A stretch of DNA of 64,000 bases, from the NCBI GenBank assembly GCA_022578605.1, contig MU394117.1, forward strand, positions 124,377-188,376, in the 5' to 3' direction. The notes under the pieces are model-generated. The model made no database searches. It saw nothing but the letters and a program-made list of their open reading frames with translations, and was not told where the DNA came from. Below are positions 30,605 to 43,090 of the stretch, one piece after another. The position numbers and the translations under genes are program-made. Positions within the stretch are counted from its first letter, which is position 1; each line of letters begins with the position of its first letter. The DNA comes from Camillea tinctor. Lineage: Eukaryota; Ascomycota; Sordariomycetes; Xylariales; Xylariaceae.

Positions 30605-32023
30605 ATGGAACCTGACTTGTCAGCTTCTATAACGATGCACCCGCATCCTTTTCACCTTCGCCGCGACCGCCATGACAGTCCTGCCCGCGCCGGAACACCA
30701 CGTTCACGGTCCTCGACTCATGTTTCAATGTCGCATGTTTCTCATCCTCATGTTTCACATGGCAATGCTACTAGTACTGGTGTAGAGCCCATGAACGACG
30801 AGGGTGATCTCCCTGTGTCGCGGCACCCGTCCGCTGCCGCCACCGATGTCGAGTCCCAGTCTGGAAACTTGAGATACCGGAACAATGACCCTTATAACCT
30901 GACCGCCTCCTTCAAGACTGACGAGCAGCTCAGCGAGATCAAAGCGAATACCTCCCGCAAACGAGATGCTCCCGGTGGCCAAAGTTCCCGGGGCGGCTTA
31001 AGGGCAAAGTATCGCGCTAAGAAGATTCAGACTTTCTACCGCAGCCAGAACGAGACTATCCAGCGTCTGCTCAAGACCGTCGAGGAACACCGGGATGAGG
31101 CGCGCGTGGAAGCTGGCGAGGACCACTTGCGGCATCAAATTGCCGTCTATGGCTCTTTCGCTGCCAATGTCGTCTTGTCCATTCTGCAGCTCTACGGTGC
31201 TGTGTCGTCAGGTTCGCTTTCGCTGTTCACCACCTGCGCCGACTCCGTCTTTGACCCCCTGAGCAACCTGACCCTGATTCTGACGCACCGTGCGGTCAAA
31301 CGCGTCGACCCCAACCGCTTTCCTTCAGGAAAAGCACGTCTCGAGAATGTGGGAAACATCACTTTCTGCTTCTTGATGATTGCCGTCTCCCTCATCCTGA
31401 TCGCTTTCTCCTGCCAGGACATTTCAAACCGAGCCGGTACAGGTGATACAGTTAATGACTTTCATCTACCTGCCGTCCTCGCAGTCTCGATAGCTTTCGC
31501 CACCAAGTTTGTTTTGTTCCTGTACTGTTGGGGTCTCAAGGACAAGTACAGCCAGGTAGACATCTTATGGCAGGACCATCGCAATGACCTATTGATCAAT
31601 GGCTTCGGTGTCCTTACTTCTGTTGGTGGCTCCAAGCTTGTTTGGTGGCTCGATCCTATGGGCGCTATTATCCTGTCTCTTCTGATTACGGCTATTTGGC
31701 TCAGGACCGCTTTCAAGGAATTCTTGCTCCTGGTCGGTGTCGTGGCAAGTATCGAGATGCAGCAGCTGATCACTTACGTCTGCCTCACCCACTCGCCCGC
31801 TATCCAGGGTATCGATACTGTCCGTGTTTACCATTCTGGTCCCAGGCTAATCGCCGAAGTGGATATCGTGATGGACCCATTGGCAACCCTCAGGGATACG
31901 CACGACGTAGCCGAAGATCTTCAATTTAAGCTAGAAGATTTGCCGGACGTGGAGAGGGCTTATGTCCATGTCGACTACGAGACCACCCACAAGCCAGAGC
32001 ATGCGCTCAAGAAGGAGATATGA
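30605..32023 (+). CDS. Cation diffusion facilitator, Mn-type
   Basis: A proton-coupled divalent metal exporter of the CDF family, 472 residues, no intron. The cytosolic N-terminal ~175 residues are polar and contain His-rich words (MHPHPFHLRRDRH; HVSMSHVSHPHVSHG). Membrane helices begin near residue 183. Metal-site motifs are DSVFD in TM2 (D213, D217) and DHRND in TM5 (D324, D328). Asp in both first positions is the Mn-CDF pattern, while Zn-CDFs carry His there, so manganese is the more likely substrate. The cytosolic C-terminal domain (about 385-472) ends with EDLPDVERAYVHVDYE, the ferredoxin-like fold of the family. Organelle (vacuole, Golgi) cannot be decided. A DNA tract rich in CT precedes the start. 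Confidence 0.92.
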   Translation: MEPDLSASITMHPHPFHLRRDRHDSPARAGTPRSRSSTHVSMSHVSHPHVSHGNATSTGVEPMNDEGDLPVSRHPSAAATDVESQSGNLRYRNNDPYNLTASFKTDEQLSEIKANTSRKRDAPGGQSSRGGLRAKYRAKKIQTFYRSQNETIQRLLKTVEEHRDEARVEAGEDHLRHQIAVYGSFAANVVLSILQLYGAVSSGSLSLFTTCADSVFDPLSNLTLILTHRAVKRVDPNRFPSGKARLENVGNITFCFLMIAVSLILIAFSCQDISNRAGTGDTVNDFHLPAVLAVSIAFATKFVLFLYCWGLKDKYSQVDILWQDHRNDLLINGFGVLTSVGGSKLVWWLDPMGAIILSLLITAIWLRTAFKEFLLLVGVVASIEMQQLITYVCLTHSPAIQGIDTVRVYHSGPRLIAEVDIVMDPLATLRDTHDVAEDLQFKLEDLPDVERAYVHVDYETTHKPEHALKKEI

Positions 32024-32694
32024 TCATATTGCCTCGGTCCGATCCTCCTTGGCTAAGCTGCTGTTCCAAAAGAACAGATGCCATTTAATCATTTGCAAAT
32101 GATTCTATCCCGCAGCTGTACGTTTGCTTTCCTTTCTCGGAGAGATTGAAAGCAATCGCCCTCGTCCAACGGGGCCTCAGATGGTGTGCCACATCAGTCT
32201 TGGTGTGTCTCACAGGCGACGTTAAAAGATTTTTGGATAATTGTTATTATTCTTGAGTAATCAGGCATGTACGCGTTGATGGTTTTCAAATAATGGTTAG
32301 TATGTTATGTTGTATACGAAGAAGATAGGAGCGTCATTGCGGTATGAGTACATTATGCAGTCGTTACCATGCCCTCCGGTTATTATTATTATGATTATTA
32401 TTACTGCTTTGATATTCGGTCTTGAACGACTATGAAGGTTTGTTTGCAACGCATAGGTTGAGAAGTAAACTTGGCTCCAAGCAGATTAAGAAGAGGGGAA
32501 GAGGATTAGATCATCTGAATGGGGATGCTAGGTGGCGTCGGTCGAAGACAGCGAGTAGACGAAATAAGATGAAAGAAAAGTCTTTAACATATGAATATCA
32601 AAAATATATACGACAATTATTATCTTTAGATTCCAATTTTGTATCTTCATCCCACCCATTTTTTATTCTTTGCTCCGTATCTCCTCGACATGTC
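32024..32694. other. Convergent spacer, CDF / F-box-like gene
   Basis: A 671 bp spacer with AT-rich DNA (TTATTATTATTATGATTATTATTA near 32379-32402) and no supported gene. It should contain two 3' UTRs. Confidence 0.6.
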
Positions 32695-34412
32695 TCACCA
32701 TCGTTGCTGTATATACATGCCATTCTTGCCCCGCCGACAAGCCAAGAGTCTTAAATGGCAAGTCAGGCAGACCGTGGGGATGACGCGCCGGTCGTGCATT
32801 ATCTCGCTGGCGATCATGTCATATGCCTCCTTCGCTCGTCTGCCTAACGGCAGCAGCGAGGACGAAGGTGCGGAAGAAACGATGGGCTCCGCGCTATTCT
32901 TTCCCTTTGCTAATGTCCTGTTCTTGCTCTCCACCGTACTATTGCGGCACCCTACTTGCCCCCCTCCTCTTACTCTTTCAAAATGACTGCTACGAATGCT
33001 ATTAACACTGATTATGCCATCACAGTTACCCTCCTGCCACCATCTATTATGGCCATCCCCGTTTCCCCTGCCGTCGTTGCTGGTGGTGGTGGTGGTGGTG
33101 CTGCTGCTGTAGTTAACGAACGGGAAGCACTTGCGTGCGAGACGTGCACCCGTAGTGGTCCAAGCCTGGCTGCGGCAGTCCTCTGCGACCCACTTCTCGG
33201 CACAGTAGCAGCCCGACTGGAAAGTAATGCAGCGAATCTGCGCGAGAGTCGACTGCCGCAAGTACCAGGGGAAGAAGGAAGGGGGGTGGTACGGTTGCAG
33301 GCGGAACCCTAGGCAGATGAACAGTGAGTAAGAGTATATAGATAAGAGTGAGTCGAAAGGGGGGAGAAAATGAGTATGAGATGGGGTTAGGATAAGACGA
33401 CACGAGGCAAGGCGATACCAGGGAGAATGTCTTTAGGGGAGAGGGTTTAGAGAAGGGAAGTATGAGGGATAAATGAAAGAAGGGGTATGTGAAGTAGTTG
33501 ATTGGTCGAGTGAGAATATGTGAGGAGGGAGAAAAGGGGGGAACGGCGAGTGCGGCGGTTGGTTTATGAGATGTGATTGGATCTATCTTTTTCAAGACGC
33601 TTGTGATATTGGATGAGTGGGAGCAAATTAATAAACAACACTGTTCTTATTCGTGCTCTTTTCCCTTCTTCTTTCGAGGTTGACGTATCATCATTGACAA
33701 GACATGTGAAAAAATTTCTTATCCTCTAGTCCCCCTCCCCTTTCCCATATATATACATATAGGCAGCAGGTGGGAAAAGGAGGTGGAGGGTATACTTCCA
33801 ACTCTTTTTTCACTTGAAAAAAAAAAGAAAGACATATAGCAAGACTGATTAGAAGTGTCTACTTGCTAATCAAGAGTTTAGGGGTAGAGGGTGGGGGTAA
33901 GAGATAATACACCCTCTCCCCTCGAAAATAAAGAACGGAAAGGAGGGGGGGGAACAGGCTAACTCACAAGCAACAACAAACGTATTCCGTCCTCCGTATA
34001 AGACTGGTGTGGCCTCCTCGTTGACTTGCCGGCATGTGCGCAGTATCTCGACGTATGGCTGCCGCTGGCCGGGGAGCAAGGGGATGGGCTTGTTCCGGCG
34101 CCGGCGGCGCTGTTTATTGTTCGCGTTTCCGCTCTTCTGGATCTGGCCCCAGCGGCCCGTGGTAGAAGTAGTAGTTGCAGCAAGACCGGTGGCGGTAACA
34201 GGACCACCACCATCCTCGACGATCGGCGCTCGTCGTAGGTAAACCTGCCTGCGCCGCGGTGACACAAAGATCGGGTCCGGGTAGCTGCACAGAAGGTAGG
34301 CGTATATGTCTAGACGGAGCTCCAGAGGCAGGGTTAGGAGAGGGCACGCCGGAGGAGTCGTTGCTCCTATAGCTATGGAGTGTTGATCTTGTTTCTGCTG
34401 TCGTGGTGCCAT
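32695..34412 (-). CDS. F-box-like / 2EXR-type fungal protein with long intron
   Basis: Two exons, 33968-34412 and 32695-33308, give ~352 residues. The N-terminal part has the fungal F-box-like pattern: LPLELRLDIYAYLL (about 27-40), an insert rich in Thr and Arg (RRRRRNKPIP), then LRTCRQVNEEATPVLYGGRNTF (split here at a typical exon end). The donor GTGAGT and acceptor CTGCCTAG restore frame and give VVAWFRLQPYHPPSF followed by YLRQSTLAQIRCITF, as in these families after the NTF motif. The intron is 659 bp, long for this window. The C-terminal ~150 residues are low complexity, Cys-containing and not recognised. Many fungal proteins of this type have unknown targets. The N-terminal exon is safer than the join and the tail. 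Confidence 0.55.
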
Positions 34413-34621
34413 GATCCCCCCAATCTTTCTCTTGCTTCCGGATATGTAGTGTGATCGGGTTCCAGGGGGTGGGCTAGGACAAGGGTAAGGGTATGGTAGT
34501 GTAGTAGGTAGGTAGAGTAGGAGTGACTTCGAGTCCGGATCAGGTAAGCTAAGCTTGGCTTGTCGATGGATGTGGTGCGGTATGGTATAGTACAGTACCT
34601 ACGTACGACAAGGTATAGTAT

Positions 34622-34646
<25 letters not shown>
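34622..34646. repeat. (AC)12 microsatellite
   Basis: A pure AC dinucleotide run upstream of the F-box-like gene. Confidence 0.9.
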
Positions 34647-34654
<8 letters not shown>

Positions 34655-37508
34655 GTGGAGGGGAGGGAAGCAGGATAAGTTAGGTTAGGTAGGTTCCGAG
34701 ACGGGAAAAGTGGATGATGATTGTGACAGCTAGGTTTCCGTTTTTTGCCTTCGCCACCTTCTTGATACTCAGTCTAGGTAAGGGTAGTTGTGGTAAGTAT
34801 AGTGAGTGATGAGGTATGGAACTCCAAGGTAAGCTATGTAGCTTAGCTTAGCTTAGTTTCCGATTCTGGTAGACAAAAAAAAATAACAATACTACTCATG
34901 AATAAACAAAGTCGTTTGACAGAAAAATAAAAAATAAAAGGTATCCTAGATTTTCGAGATGGGTGCTTTCTTCCGTCGTTCCCCTTCCCTCCATGGCCTA
35001 ACGTTGGGCAGTAAATGGGCGGGGTAGTAACAAATCATCAATCCAGGCCTAGATAGATACATGATTGGATGCGGTTGGTGCCCTTTGATATTCTCACCAT
35101 TGGTATCCTCCTATTACAAATCCACATACCCCAGATCTCAGGTGGTTGGTTCTCACGGCAACTTTTACAATATTCCATTAAATAAAACAACTGCAGAACT
35201 TGAATGTCATTACCCAACTTGTCTATTGCGCATAATCATAGGTAATTATCGACTGATATATTAGATATGTCTCGTCGAAGTAGAATCTGAATTCCTGAGT
35301 TTGTCTGAAGTATGTGCCCTCGTTGGGACCGTAATTGGGCATAGAGGAAAGGCAGGTTCTTATCTAGAACCAAACACTCTTCATATATTTCGAGGTTCGG
35401 GAGCAGAATAATCCCTCGCCCCTCCCTTTTTTTTCTTTTTCTTTCTCTCTCATATATAATTACCCGATGGCGTAGACGTATGTGAATAAGTACGATAAGA
35501 GCTTGATCCCTTTTCAGCCTCATCTTCTCTCCCAGCTCGACATTGAAGCCCAAAGAGGCCTGCAGAGCCTGAACAACCGTAACTCAGATATGCATGCAAG
35601 TAAGCAAGCAAGCAAGCACTGTTGCAGCGCAGCTCGATGGTATCACGTTGGATGCATGAGAATGCGAAGTAATACCTAAAACACCAGATTTTCTAGATCA
35701 AAATATTCCGAAAGCCCAAATCTCGAACTCTAGATTTCCCCTTACCACCGACACGACAAGACTGGAGGCTTGTCACGAAATTCGTCCGTGCCATTCATTG
35801 TATGCTCTTGGTTTTGGAGCCAGACTGCACCGAATTCCGGACCCCCAAGCTAGCCTACGAATCGGGTGGTCGACAACCAGCATGCGGTTCGAGGTGCTGA
35901 GGCCTAGGCAAGGCGCATACATGTGAGGGAACATGCCGTGTTTCGGGCGATGCTGGCGATAGAACTGATATCGCTTGCAACGGGAAGCCGTTGGGCATCA
36001 TGGTGGGTCTCGCTGCGGCCCTGCACTAATCGCCTTGCTTTCCGTCTAAGAAAGGTATGCCGTATTGTGGGTATATGCGGATTACATTAGCCAGAACGAT
36101 GATGGCGAGCGCGGGAAGCATATCTAAACCAAGAGAAAGACTCTACTCGGGAGCTAGTCGGGTCTAGTCCGCCTCAGTAAAACATTGGATGAAATTTACC
36201 AAGACGAGTGAGATTGCCGCCGATACCGCCGAATACGGCAGCCGGTATAAGTCGGAAGAAGGGCGCGTTTGCTTGAAAATCCCAGTTCCAACGACGAACG
36301 AGAACCGATATTCTTGGGGAGAGTTATGGATCCTCTCTGTTTTCTATTTTGCTTTTGGACTCGCTCGCCTTCGCCGAGATGAGACTGTCTAGATAGCGTG
36401 GGCCATTACCCTCCCCCAAAAGTCAGGATTTTGATTTCTGAGAGTTTGATTCTAGCAACCAGCACCGTGGTTTGGGTTCGTCCGATTAGCCATCTCGCTG
36501 ATAACGAACGCAATGCCATCGTCTTCAATCTAGATTATGTTCGTTCCCACGGGGCAGGTCTATGTTCGACATGTCAGTCTCGGGATTTTGTTTCTGCATC
36601 TAGTTCTCGATCCGTTAGGTCTGGCAGCATCAAAGATTAGCATGGTTATATAAAAACCAGCTAAATGCAATGCAAGAAGCTCCCCATTGGGCTTTGTCAT
36701 GAGAGATTAATCTTGCGAAGGCCTAGATAATGAAGGCATTCCACATATTCGTACCTATCCTACCCACCCGCCTATACATATATTGCCTCTCAACACGACT
36801 GCCGTGAAGTCTTAGGCTCGGGGGTTTCCACACATATGCATTGCTAGCGAGGGGCGTATCTGGAGAAAGCCATTATGTCTAATAGCTGGTAATATAGCTT
36901 GATGTTACGAGGTCTACATCGACAACAATCGAGGTGACAGGGATAGCTCACTTTTTTTTATCTTGCTACTTGATGTTTCTTCCCACCCTACCAACATTGC
37001 GAAATCTAATCCAGCCGTGTTCTCCAATGCTCACTTGGAATAAAACATCGCCACGGTTAGGTAAAACCATGCATTGATTTGCCCCTAGAGAAAACGCCCC
37101 GGTGTTTCCTGAGTTGTGTTGGAAGATGCAGAGCCAGAGATGTGGGTACATATAGTAGACGAAACGGGTAATTAAGATAGCCGGATAGGTTGGTTGGTTC
37201 GTCCAAAAACACCGTGGCTTAAATGATCTTCTGGTTCATAACTGACGATCATGGTGGTTTATATGATGAAGAGGCAAAGTAGTGTCTACCACTATTGAGC
37301 TTAGCAAGCTTAGTTTTTTTCTTCTTCCCATGTTTCTTCCTTTTTTTTAGTTGAAAAGAAAGAAAGAGGAAAAGAAGAATCGGAACAATTTCACAATCTG
37401 GAAGGAAAATCGAGTCTCTTTGATAGAGCTGATGGAGCTACTAAAAAAAGGCGACGCTTTGCGGGGAAACTGGGTCGCTTATCGGTGGAGAAGATGATGT
37501 ACGTACCT

Positions 37509-37539
37509 ATGTATGTATGTATGTATGTATGTATGTATG
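37509..37539. repeat. (TATG)n microsatellite
   Basis: About seven TATG units; a looser CATA/TACA cluster follows at 37590-37620, so the two strands of the same repeat face each other 60 bp apart. Confidence 0.9.
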
Positions 37540-39449
37540 GCGATATGTACTGCTGTCATTATTTACCAAGATCTAATGCACTGTAAAATACATACCTACA
37601 TACATACATACATATATGTAATGATGACTAGCAGCAACACTCAGTCATGTTTTCACCACATCCATGCTTTTTCTGTCTGTGCCTACCTACTGAATCATCT
37701 GAACCTTATACAAGCAATGCAGACCGAAGAGGATGTTGCCTATCTTGGCTTCTTCAGGTCGAGTTTAAGCATGCTGGTTGGTCAGTTGGCTGAAGTGGCT
37801 TTTGTGGAGAGAGTTTCCACTTATTACATAATCCCTTACCTAGGGTATTTTAAACTACTAGTTGAGGTAGATAGGTACTACTTAAAATATAACCGCACTG
37901 AGGCATGTGATACTATTACTCTATCTTGTAGGTACCTAGGTATTTGTAGCACCCAAGATTTGTAACACTAGGCGTCTACCTGTCCCAACCGGGGAACCTT
38001 CTTACTGGACATACGATGTTGTAGATTATCTAATTTGTATCAGGGTAGGTAGGTACGGTAAGTTTCTTGTTACATTGATAGGTCCTAGGTAGTAGCCTGA
38101 TGCATTTCGACTTTCGTTGCTCACCGTATCGCTGATATTCCTGGTAGGTACCGTAATTTTCTTCCCCCCCCCCCTCCTTTCCCTGTCTATATAGGGGATG
38201 GTAGACGAGTTACGATAACGAGATCCTTGCAGATGTGTTTCTAGCAATCATCAACTTTCCTCGAAACATTCTTTTTTTCATTGCTTCTTTTCCCCTCCTC
38301 TAGGTCCCCCTCTAGCCCCTCTTCCTTCTTGCCCTCTACAGACATGGGAATCGATGATGATCAATCGAAAACGAAACTAGAATTCGTACTAGATGGAAGA
38401 ATCTAGACACGCGGCTTAGGGGAAAAAGAGAGGGGGCGTTGATACCTAAACTGGATGTAAGTTACTAAGTTTTGTCTTCGTCTTCTCTTAGAGGATAGAA
38501 GAAGGGAGGAGCTATGGAGATAGATCGCCATTGTCCTGTGCACCCTGGGGTTCTCTTCGAAAAAAAAAAAACGAACAGGGGATCCCTGCTCCTGCATGCA
38601 TACACTACACTACATATACATGCATGTTCTATGATTCTGCATATCTTCTCTTAATGGGATAGTAACTTGCCTTGACCGACCTTTCCATTTAATTCCAGGT
38701 TGGGGGGGTTTTTTTTTTCTCCCTTTGCCCCTCCATCCAACCAACAAGCTTCAATCCTTTTTTTTCTCCCTCCATTTTCATATATACATTTAATTACTTT
38801 TTTTTCTTTTTCCTTGACGAGAAATCCAAAATAATACCGAAAAGAGTGGATTCCTCAATGCCCAAGTATTGGTTATCTTTACTCTAGTTAACCTTAAAAG
38901 ATCTACGCGCGTCGGGCACTATGGAGCCTGTGCGTAAGTGGTAAGTGACGCTACCTAACGTCGTCGTGTTTTTTTTTTGTTCCCGCCTGATGGTGGACCC
39001 TCCATCGACCTCACATCGAACCTCCATCGTCTAGATTCCCCCTCTCTTCTCTCGTACCCCTCGTACCCCTCGCAAGGCGGCACGCCCATGCATTGTCTAA
39101 TTGCCCCTCGAGCTCTTCTTGGAGCCCCCCCAGCCAACCAACCAACTACACATCACCTTACCACCCACACAGACTACTACACTAATGCTGCCACTAATTT
39201 TTTGGACTAGACATCGCCATCTGCTTAATCGTTTTATCTACTTAAACATCCTTGTCTCGTCATAACTTGGCCTTCTTGTCTCGACATTCCCCTTGTCAAC
39301 CGTCGTCGCTTTTTTCCTACTTAGAGCGAGCAACCCCCTCTTGAGCCAGTTTCTCCCAAGCACAACTTTCTTCTGCCAATATACCATCGACTTTATCATT
39401 CGCGCTTGCTTCTAATCTGGTCTAACATTAACGAGATTCCCTGCACAAC

Positions 39450-41848
39450 ATGTCTGTGCAAGAAGGGAGAAGGGACTGCTACTGCACGGTGAGTGACAGC
39501 CCCTCCCCCCGAGTTAATTATCATCTATTCTCAAGAGATGGTGTCTGACCAAGCATCCTTTTCCAGCTCCTACTGAGCGACTCATACTTGCCTGGTAAGT
39601 CTTATAGTTCTAGCCTCAGTTCCTCTTTGCAGCTGTTCTGACCCTTTCCCCCAGGTTGTTTGGTGCTTGCGCATTCTCTGCGAGATGCCGGTACTACTAA
39701 GGAGTTGGTGGTCCTAGTTACTCCTGACACCGTCTCTCCTCAAGCTACGGCCGAACTCCAGGTAAGATCAAGAACCACCCAGTTTTCATGGCCTCCCAGG
39801 CTAACCCGTGGATTAGACCGTCTACGACCATGTTATTCCCGTCGACCGAGTGCGCAACTCGCGGCCCGACAACCTCCAGTTGATGAACCGAACCGATCTT
39901 CACTCCACCTTTACCAAGATCCACCTGTGGAAGTTGACTCAGTACCGACGGATTGTCTACCTTGATGCTGATGTGGTTGCGTACCGTGCTCCTGAGGAGC
40001 TCTTTGACCTACCCCACGACTTTTCGGCAGCACCAGATATTGGCTGGCCCGATTTGTTCAACACCGGTGTCATGGTTCTAACCCCGAACATGGGCGATTA
40101 CTATGCTCTAACCGCTATGGCTGAGAGGAACATTTCCTTTGATGGTGCCGATCAGGGTCTTCTGAACATCCACTTCAGGAACAATTGGAATCGCATAAGC
40201 TTTACCTACAATGTCACCCCTTCTGGACATTATCAATACGTACCTGCATACCGACACTTCCAATCCAGTATCAATATGGTGCATTTCATTGGATCCGACA
40301 AGCCATGGTTCCAGGGCCGATATGCTAGCTTTGGAGGTGGCCCCTTTGACGAGATGACCGGTAGATGGTGGGCGGTATACGACCGACACTACCGCGGAGC
40401 TGTGAGTCTGCCTCTACCATTCCCTTTCTCGCCGTTGACACCATACTTATCCATTTTTAGTCGAACGAGGCAAACGTGCCCAACGGTTCTACCTTCGGGT
40501 TTGTGCAAAAGCTCACCAAGGGAGAAGGCGATAGCATCAACGGATCCCAGACCCCTAGCTCAAGCTGGGATGCTTCGAGGTTAGTCTATTCCGATGATCC
40601 ATCTGTTTTCAATAGTCCTCATATTAACCGAAATATAGAAATCCTCCTCCGAAAGACGCTGCTGGCGAAGCCGTGAACCTCCCTGGTTCCGTATACGCCA
40701 TGTCCCAGGATACTTCTCAGTTCGGTTCCCACGGACGATACAGCCCACCTCCTGCTCCGATTTTCCCTTGGGAGGCTAACCGGCCGAAGGCGTCCCGTGT
40801 GTTTGCTGATGACCCCCCTCACGTCCCCCACACACCTTACATGCCCCCCACACCCCGTGTAACTCAGGAAGAATCTCAGGTAGAACCTTACGTAGAAGAG
40901 GAAGAACGGCCAGAACCCAGTGAGCCAAGCACGCCTACGGGTCAAAACCGACCTTATCCCGCGCCTCGAACCTGGTCTGAGTCCTCTGTAACAGAAACGT
41001 CCTCCATCGATCTGAAGAGCGAGCCGACAACGCCCACCACCCCCACCATGCATGTTTCGTCGTCGGATCCATGGACTTCATTCTCGCGCACTAACGCATG
41101 GGATGATGTACCTGAGATCGAGCGATACGTTGATGCCTTGCAGAGGTATCGACGTGCGCGGAGTGCCAAATCTCCCGGCACAATCACAATCCCGAGTCCC
41201 GGCGAGACAGGCCGACAAAAGCCAGGACATAAGCTCACCGACTTCCCCAGCGAAGTAGAGCGTCCCAGCTTGCCTGTTACACCAGCACCCATCCGCCGAC
41301 CGAAGTTCTGGGGTGGTGGCGGCCCCGGTATCGATGATGCCGATGACGACAACCCGCTGCCGGCTGCGGAGGGCGTGCCGTCGCAGAACGAATGGGTATG
41401 TTCGCATGGACACCTGTGGACTCCTGGAGACTGCCTTTGCGAACTGGCTAACTTCCTGCTTCATGAAAAGGACCCCGCGGCACAGCTTCAGAAACTGGCT
41501 AGGCAACAGTCAGAAGTACTGCTACAAAAGCTCGGTTCTGGTGACCGAGACAGCAGCGACCTACCTCCGAGACCTTTACCCTTTGGCTCTGAAGAACTGA
41601 CCTCCCCGACGTACGAGTCACACACCGCCAGAGTGCTAAGCCCACAGCCTGTAAAGGGCAACGAAGGTTCAAGTGCTCTACGTGGCATGTCCGATTATGA
41701 TTCGCCCCCGCGCTCGCCGACACAATCCGTCATGACAGAATCGACCCTCATCCACGAACCTAGCTACGGGGGCCCAGGCCTTGCGTACGAGAAGGGCGAG
41801 GACTTCCCTACACATGGGTACCAGACCCTACCAACGGAACTAGACTAA
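39450..41848 (+). CDS. Glycogenin, glycogen-priming glycosyltransferase (GT8)
   Basis: The enzyme that self-glucosylates to start a glycogen chain from UDP-glucose. Six exons: 39450-39488, 39567-39594, 39655-39761, 39817-40401, 40461-40579, 40639-41848; introns 78, 60, 55, 59 and 59 bp, total 695 residues. Splicing gives DCYCTLLLSDSYLPGCLVL and later IVYLDADVVAYRAPEELFDL; the DxD metal site is D108/D110. Other GT8 marks are LFNTGVMVL, DQGLLN and VHFIGSDKPW. The catalytic part ends near residue 285. A long Pro/Ser/Thr-rich tail follows, with PWEANRPKASRVF and TNAWDDVPEIERYVDAL, typical of fungal glycogenins. The segment 41396-41470 has intron-like ends (GTATGT...CTAAC...GAAAAG), is 75 nt and in frame; I left it as coding. 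Confidence 0.92.
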
Positions 41849-43045
41849 TCGCTTCTTGCCGGCCGCTGAAGTCGTCATACGAAAACTCTCCCACATTGAT
41901 ATGTGGCCTAATAATACAACTGTGGCTTCTTTTGGCGGAAGGATCAACAACACTACCATGACATTGGGGTCAATGGAGGTGTTATTTGGCATATGGCACC
42001 ACGATCATGCTGGAAAGGAATACACGATGCAGGGACGTTTACTTACTAACAACCAGTGGGAGGATAATTGCCTAGGGTTGCTTCTTCTTTTCTTCTTTAT
42101 CTTGTTATCCGACCATCTTCTTGCATCACGAATTGGATGGCGTATCACAAGGCAGATACCTAGGCAGAAGACACTATGGGTTTGGTCCTCGGACCAACGA
42201 ACGAAGCTCGATCTAATGCTTAGCATCTGTCCTCGGTGATCTGTTCCATGGGGATGCTCATCTACATTATATCCGTCTTCCATTCTTCCTGTCCTTTTGC
42301 CTCGTTTGCAATGCCGCATTCACACGAGCACCACATAGCACGTGATTATTGTGTGGCACAGCCGAGGAATATCAACATCTTGATGACTAGCATATGATCA
42401 ACACGAAAGCGCCATATGCATTCGTTTTTTTTTTACCCACTCCCTTCCCCCCCCCCTTTTTTTTTCTCTTATTGGAAAACAAAAACTAGAGTTTCAAGGT
42501 CTGATTAGACTAAAATACGATCGACAGATATTTACTTTGTACCTACCTTTATTATCATGATGATAAGCAGGAAAGAAAATTCAAACACATAAAAATACCT
42601 CTTGGAGCATATTTCACATTTAAACATGTTTTTTCGCGCTACCCGGCCGTGAAATGTGACATGTCCTCAGTCCCCAATCTAGCTTGAATATCTGAGTTTC
42701 CAGCTAGATCGTGTAGATGATAAGAGATAGATGATAGTCCCGTGATACTCCCTACTTAAACCTAACCCCCTTGCCTCTCCCTGATATCCCCCACCCCTCT
42801 CCAAGACCTGATGATATACGAACTTATTAATGAGGCTAGGGGGGATCTGGCTAAGTCTCGTGATGTACAAGGTTGTTTATACTGGCACGTGACTTAGTTG
42901 ATCTCAGTAGGTGTCGTCGCCTCCTCTCCGTCAACTGCCTTCTCATGTGACTATGAATAGGGATAAGTAGGGGCAGGTAGATATATAATACCATAGGAGC
43001 TCGATGAGATCCATTATGTTAACTCTGAAGGGAAGTTATCGCATT

Positions 43046-43090
43046 GTGTCATGTCGTGTCGTGTCGTGTCGTGTCGTGTCATATCATATC
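43046..43090. repeat. (GTGTC)n pentanucleotide repeat
   Basis: About six GTGTC units followed by ATATC variants; a slippage repeat downstream of glycogenin. Confidence 0.85.

Larger units (their letters stand above)
34413..39449. other. 5 kb gene-poor region upstream of glycogenin
   Basis: I find no gene I can support. The left end is the F-box-like gene promoter, with (AC)12 at 34622-34646 and (GCTTA)3 near 34841. Positions 35.7-36.65 kb have balanced composition and fragments of open frame on the minus strand that could be a relic. Repeats include (TATG)n at 37509-37539. The right end (38.7-39.4 kb) is CT-rich and is probably the glycogenin promoter and 5' UTR. Confidence 0.5.

Noticed and set aside
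37513..37965. 150-codon plus-strand frame at the TATG repeat
   Set aside because: It starts in the microsatellite (MYVCMYVCM), and the rest has no recognisable protein feature.
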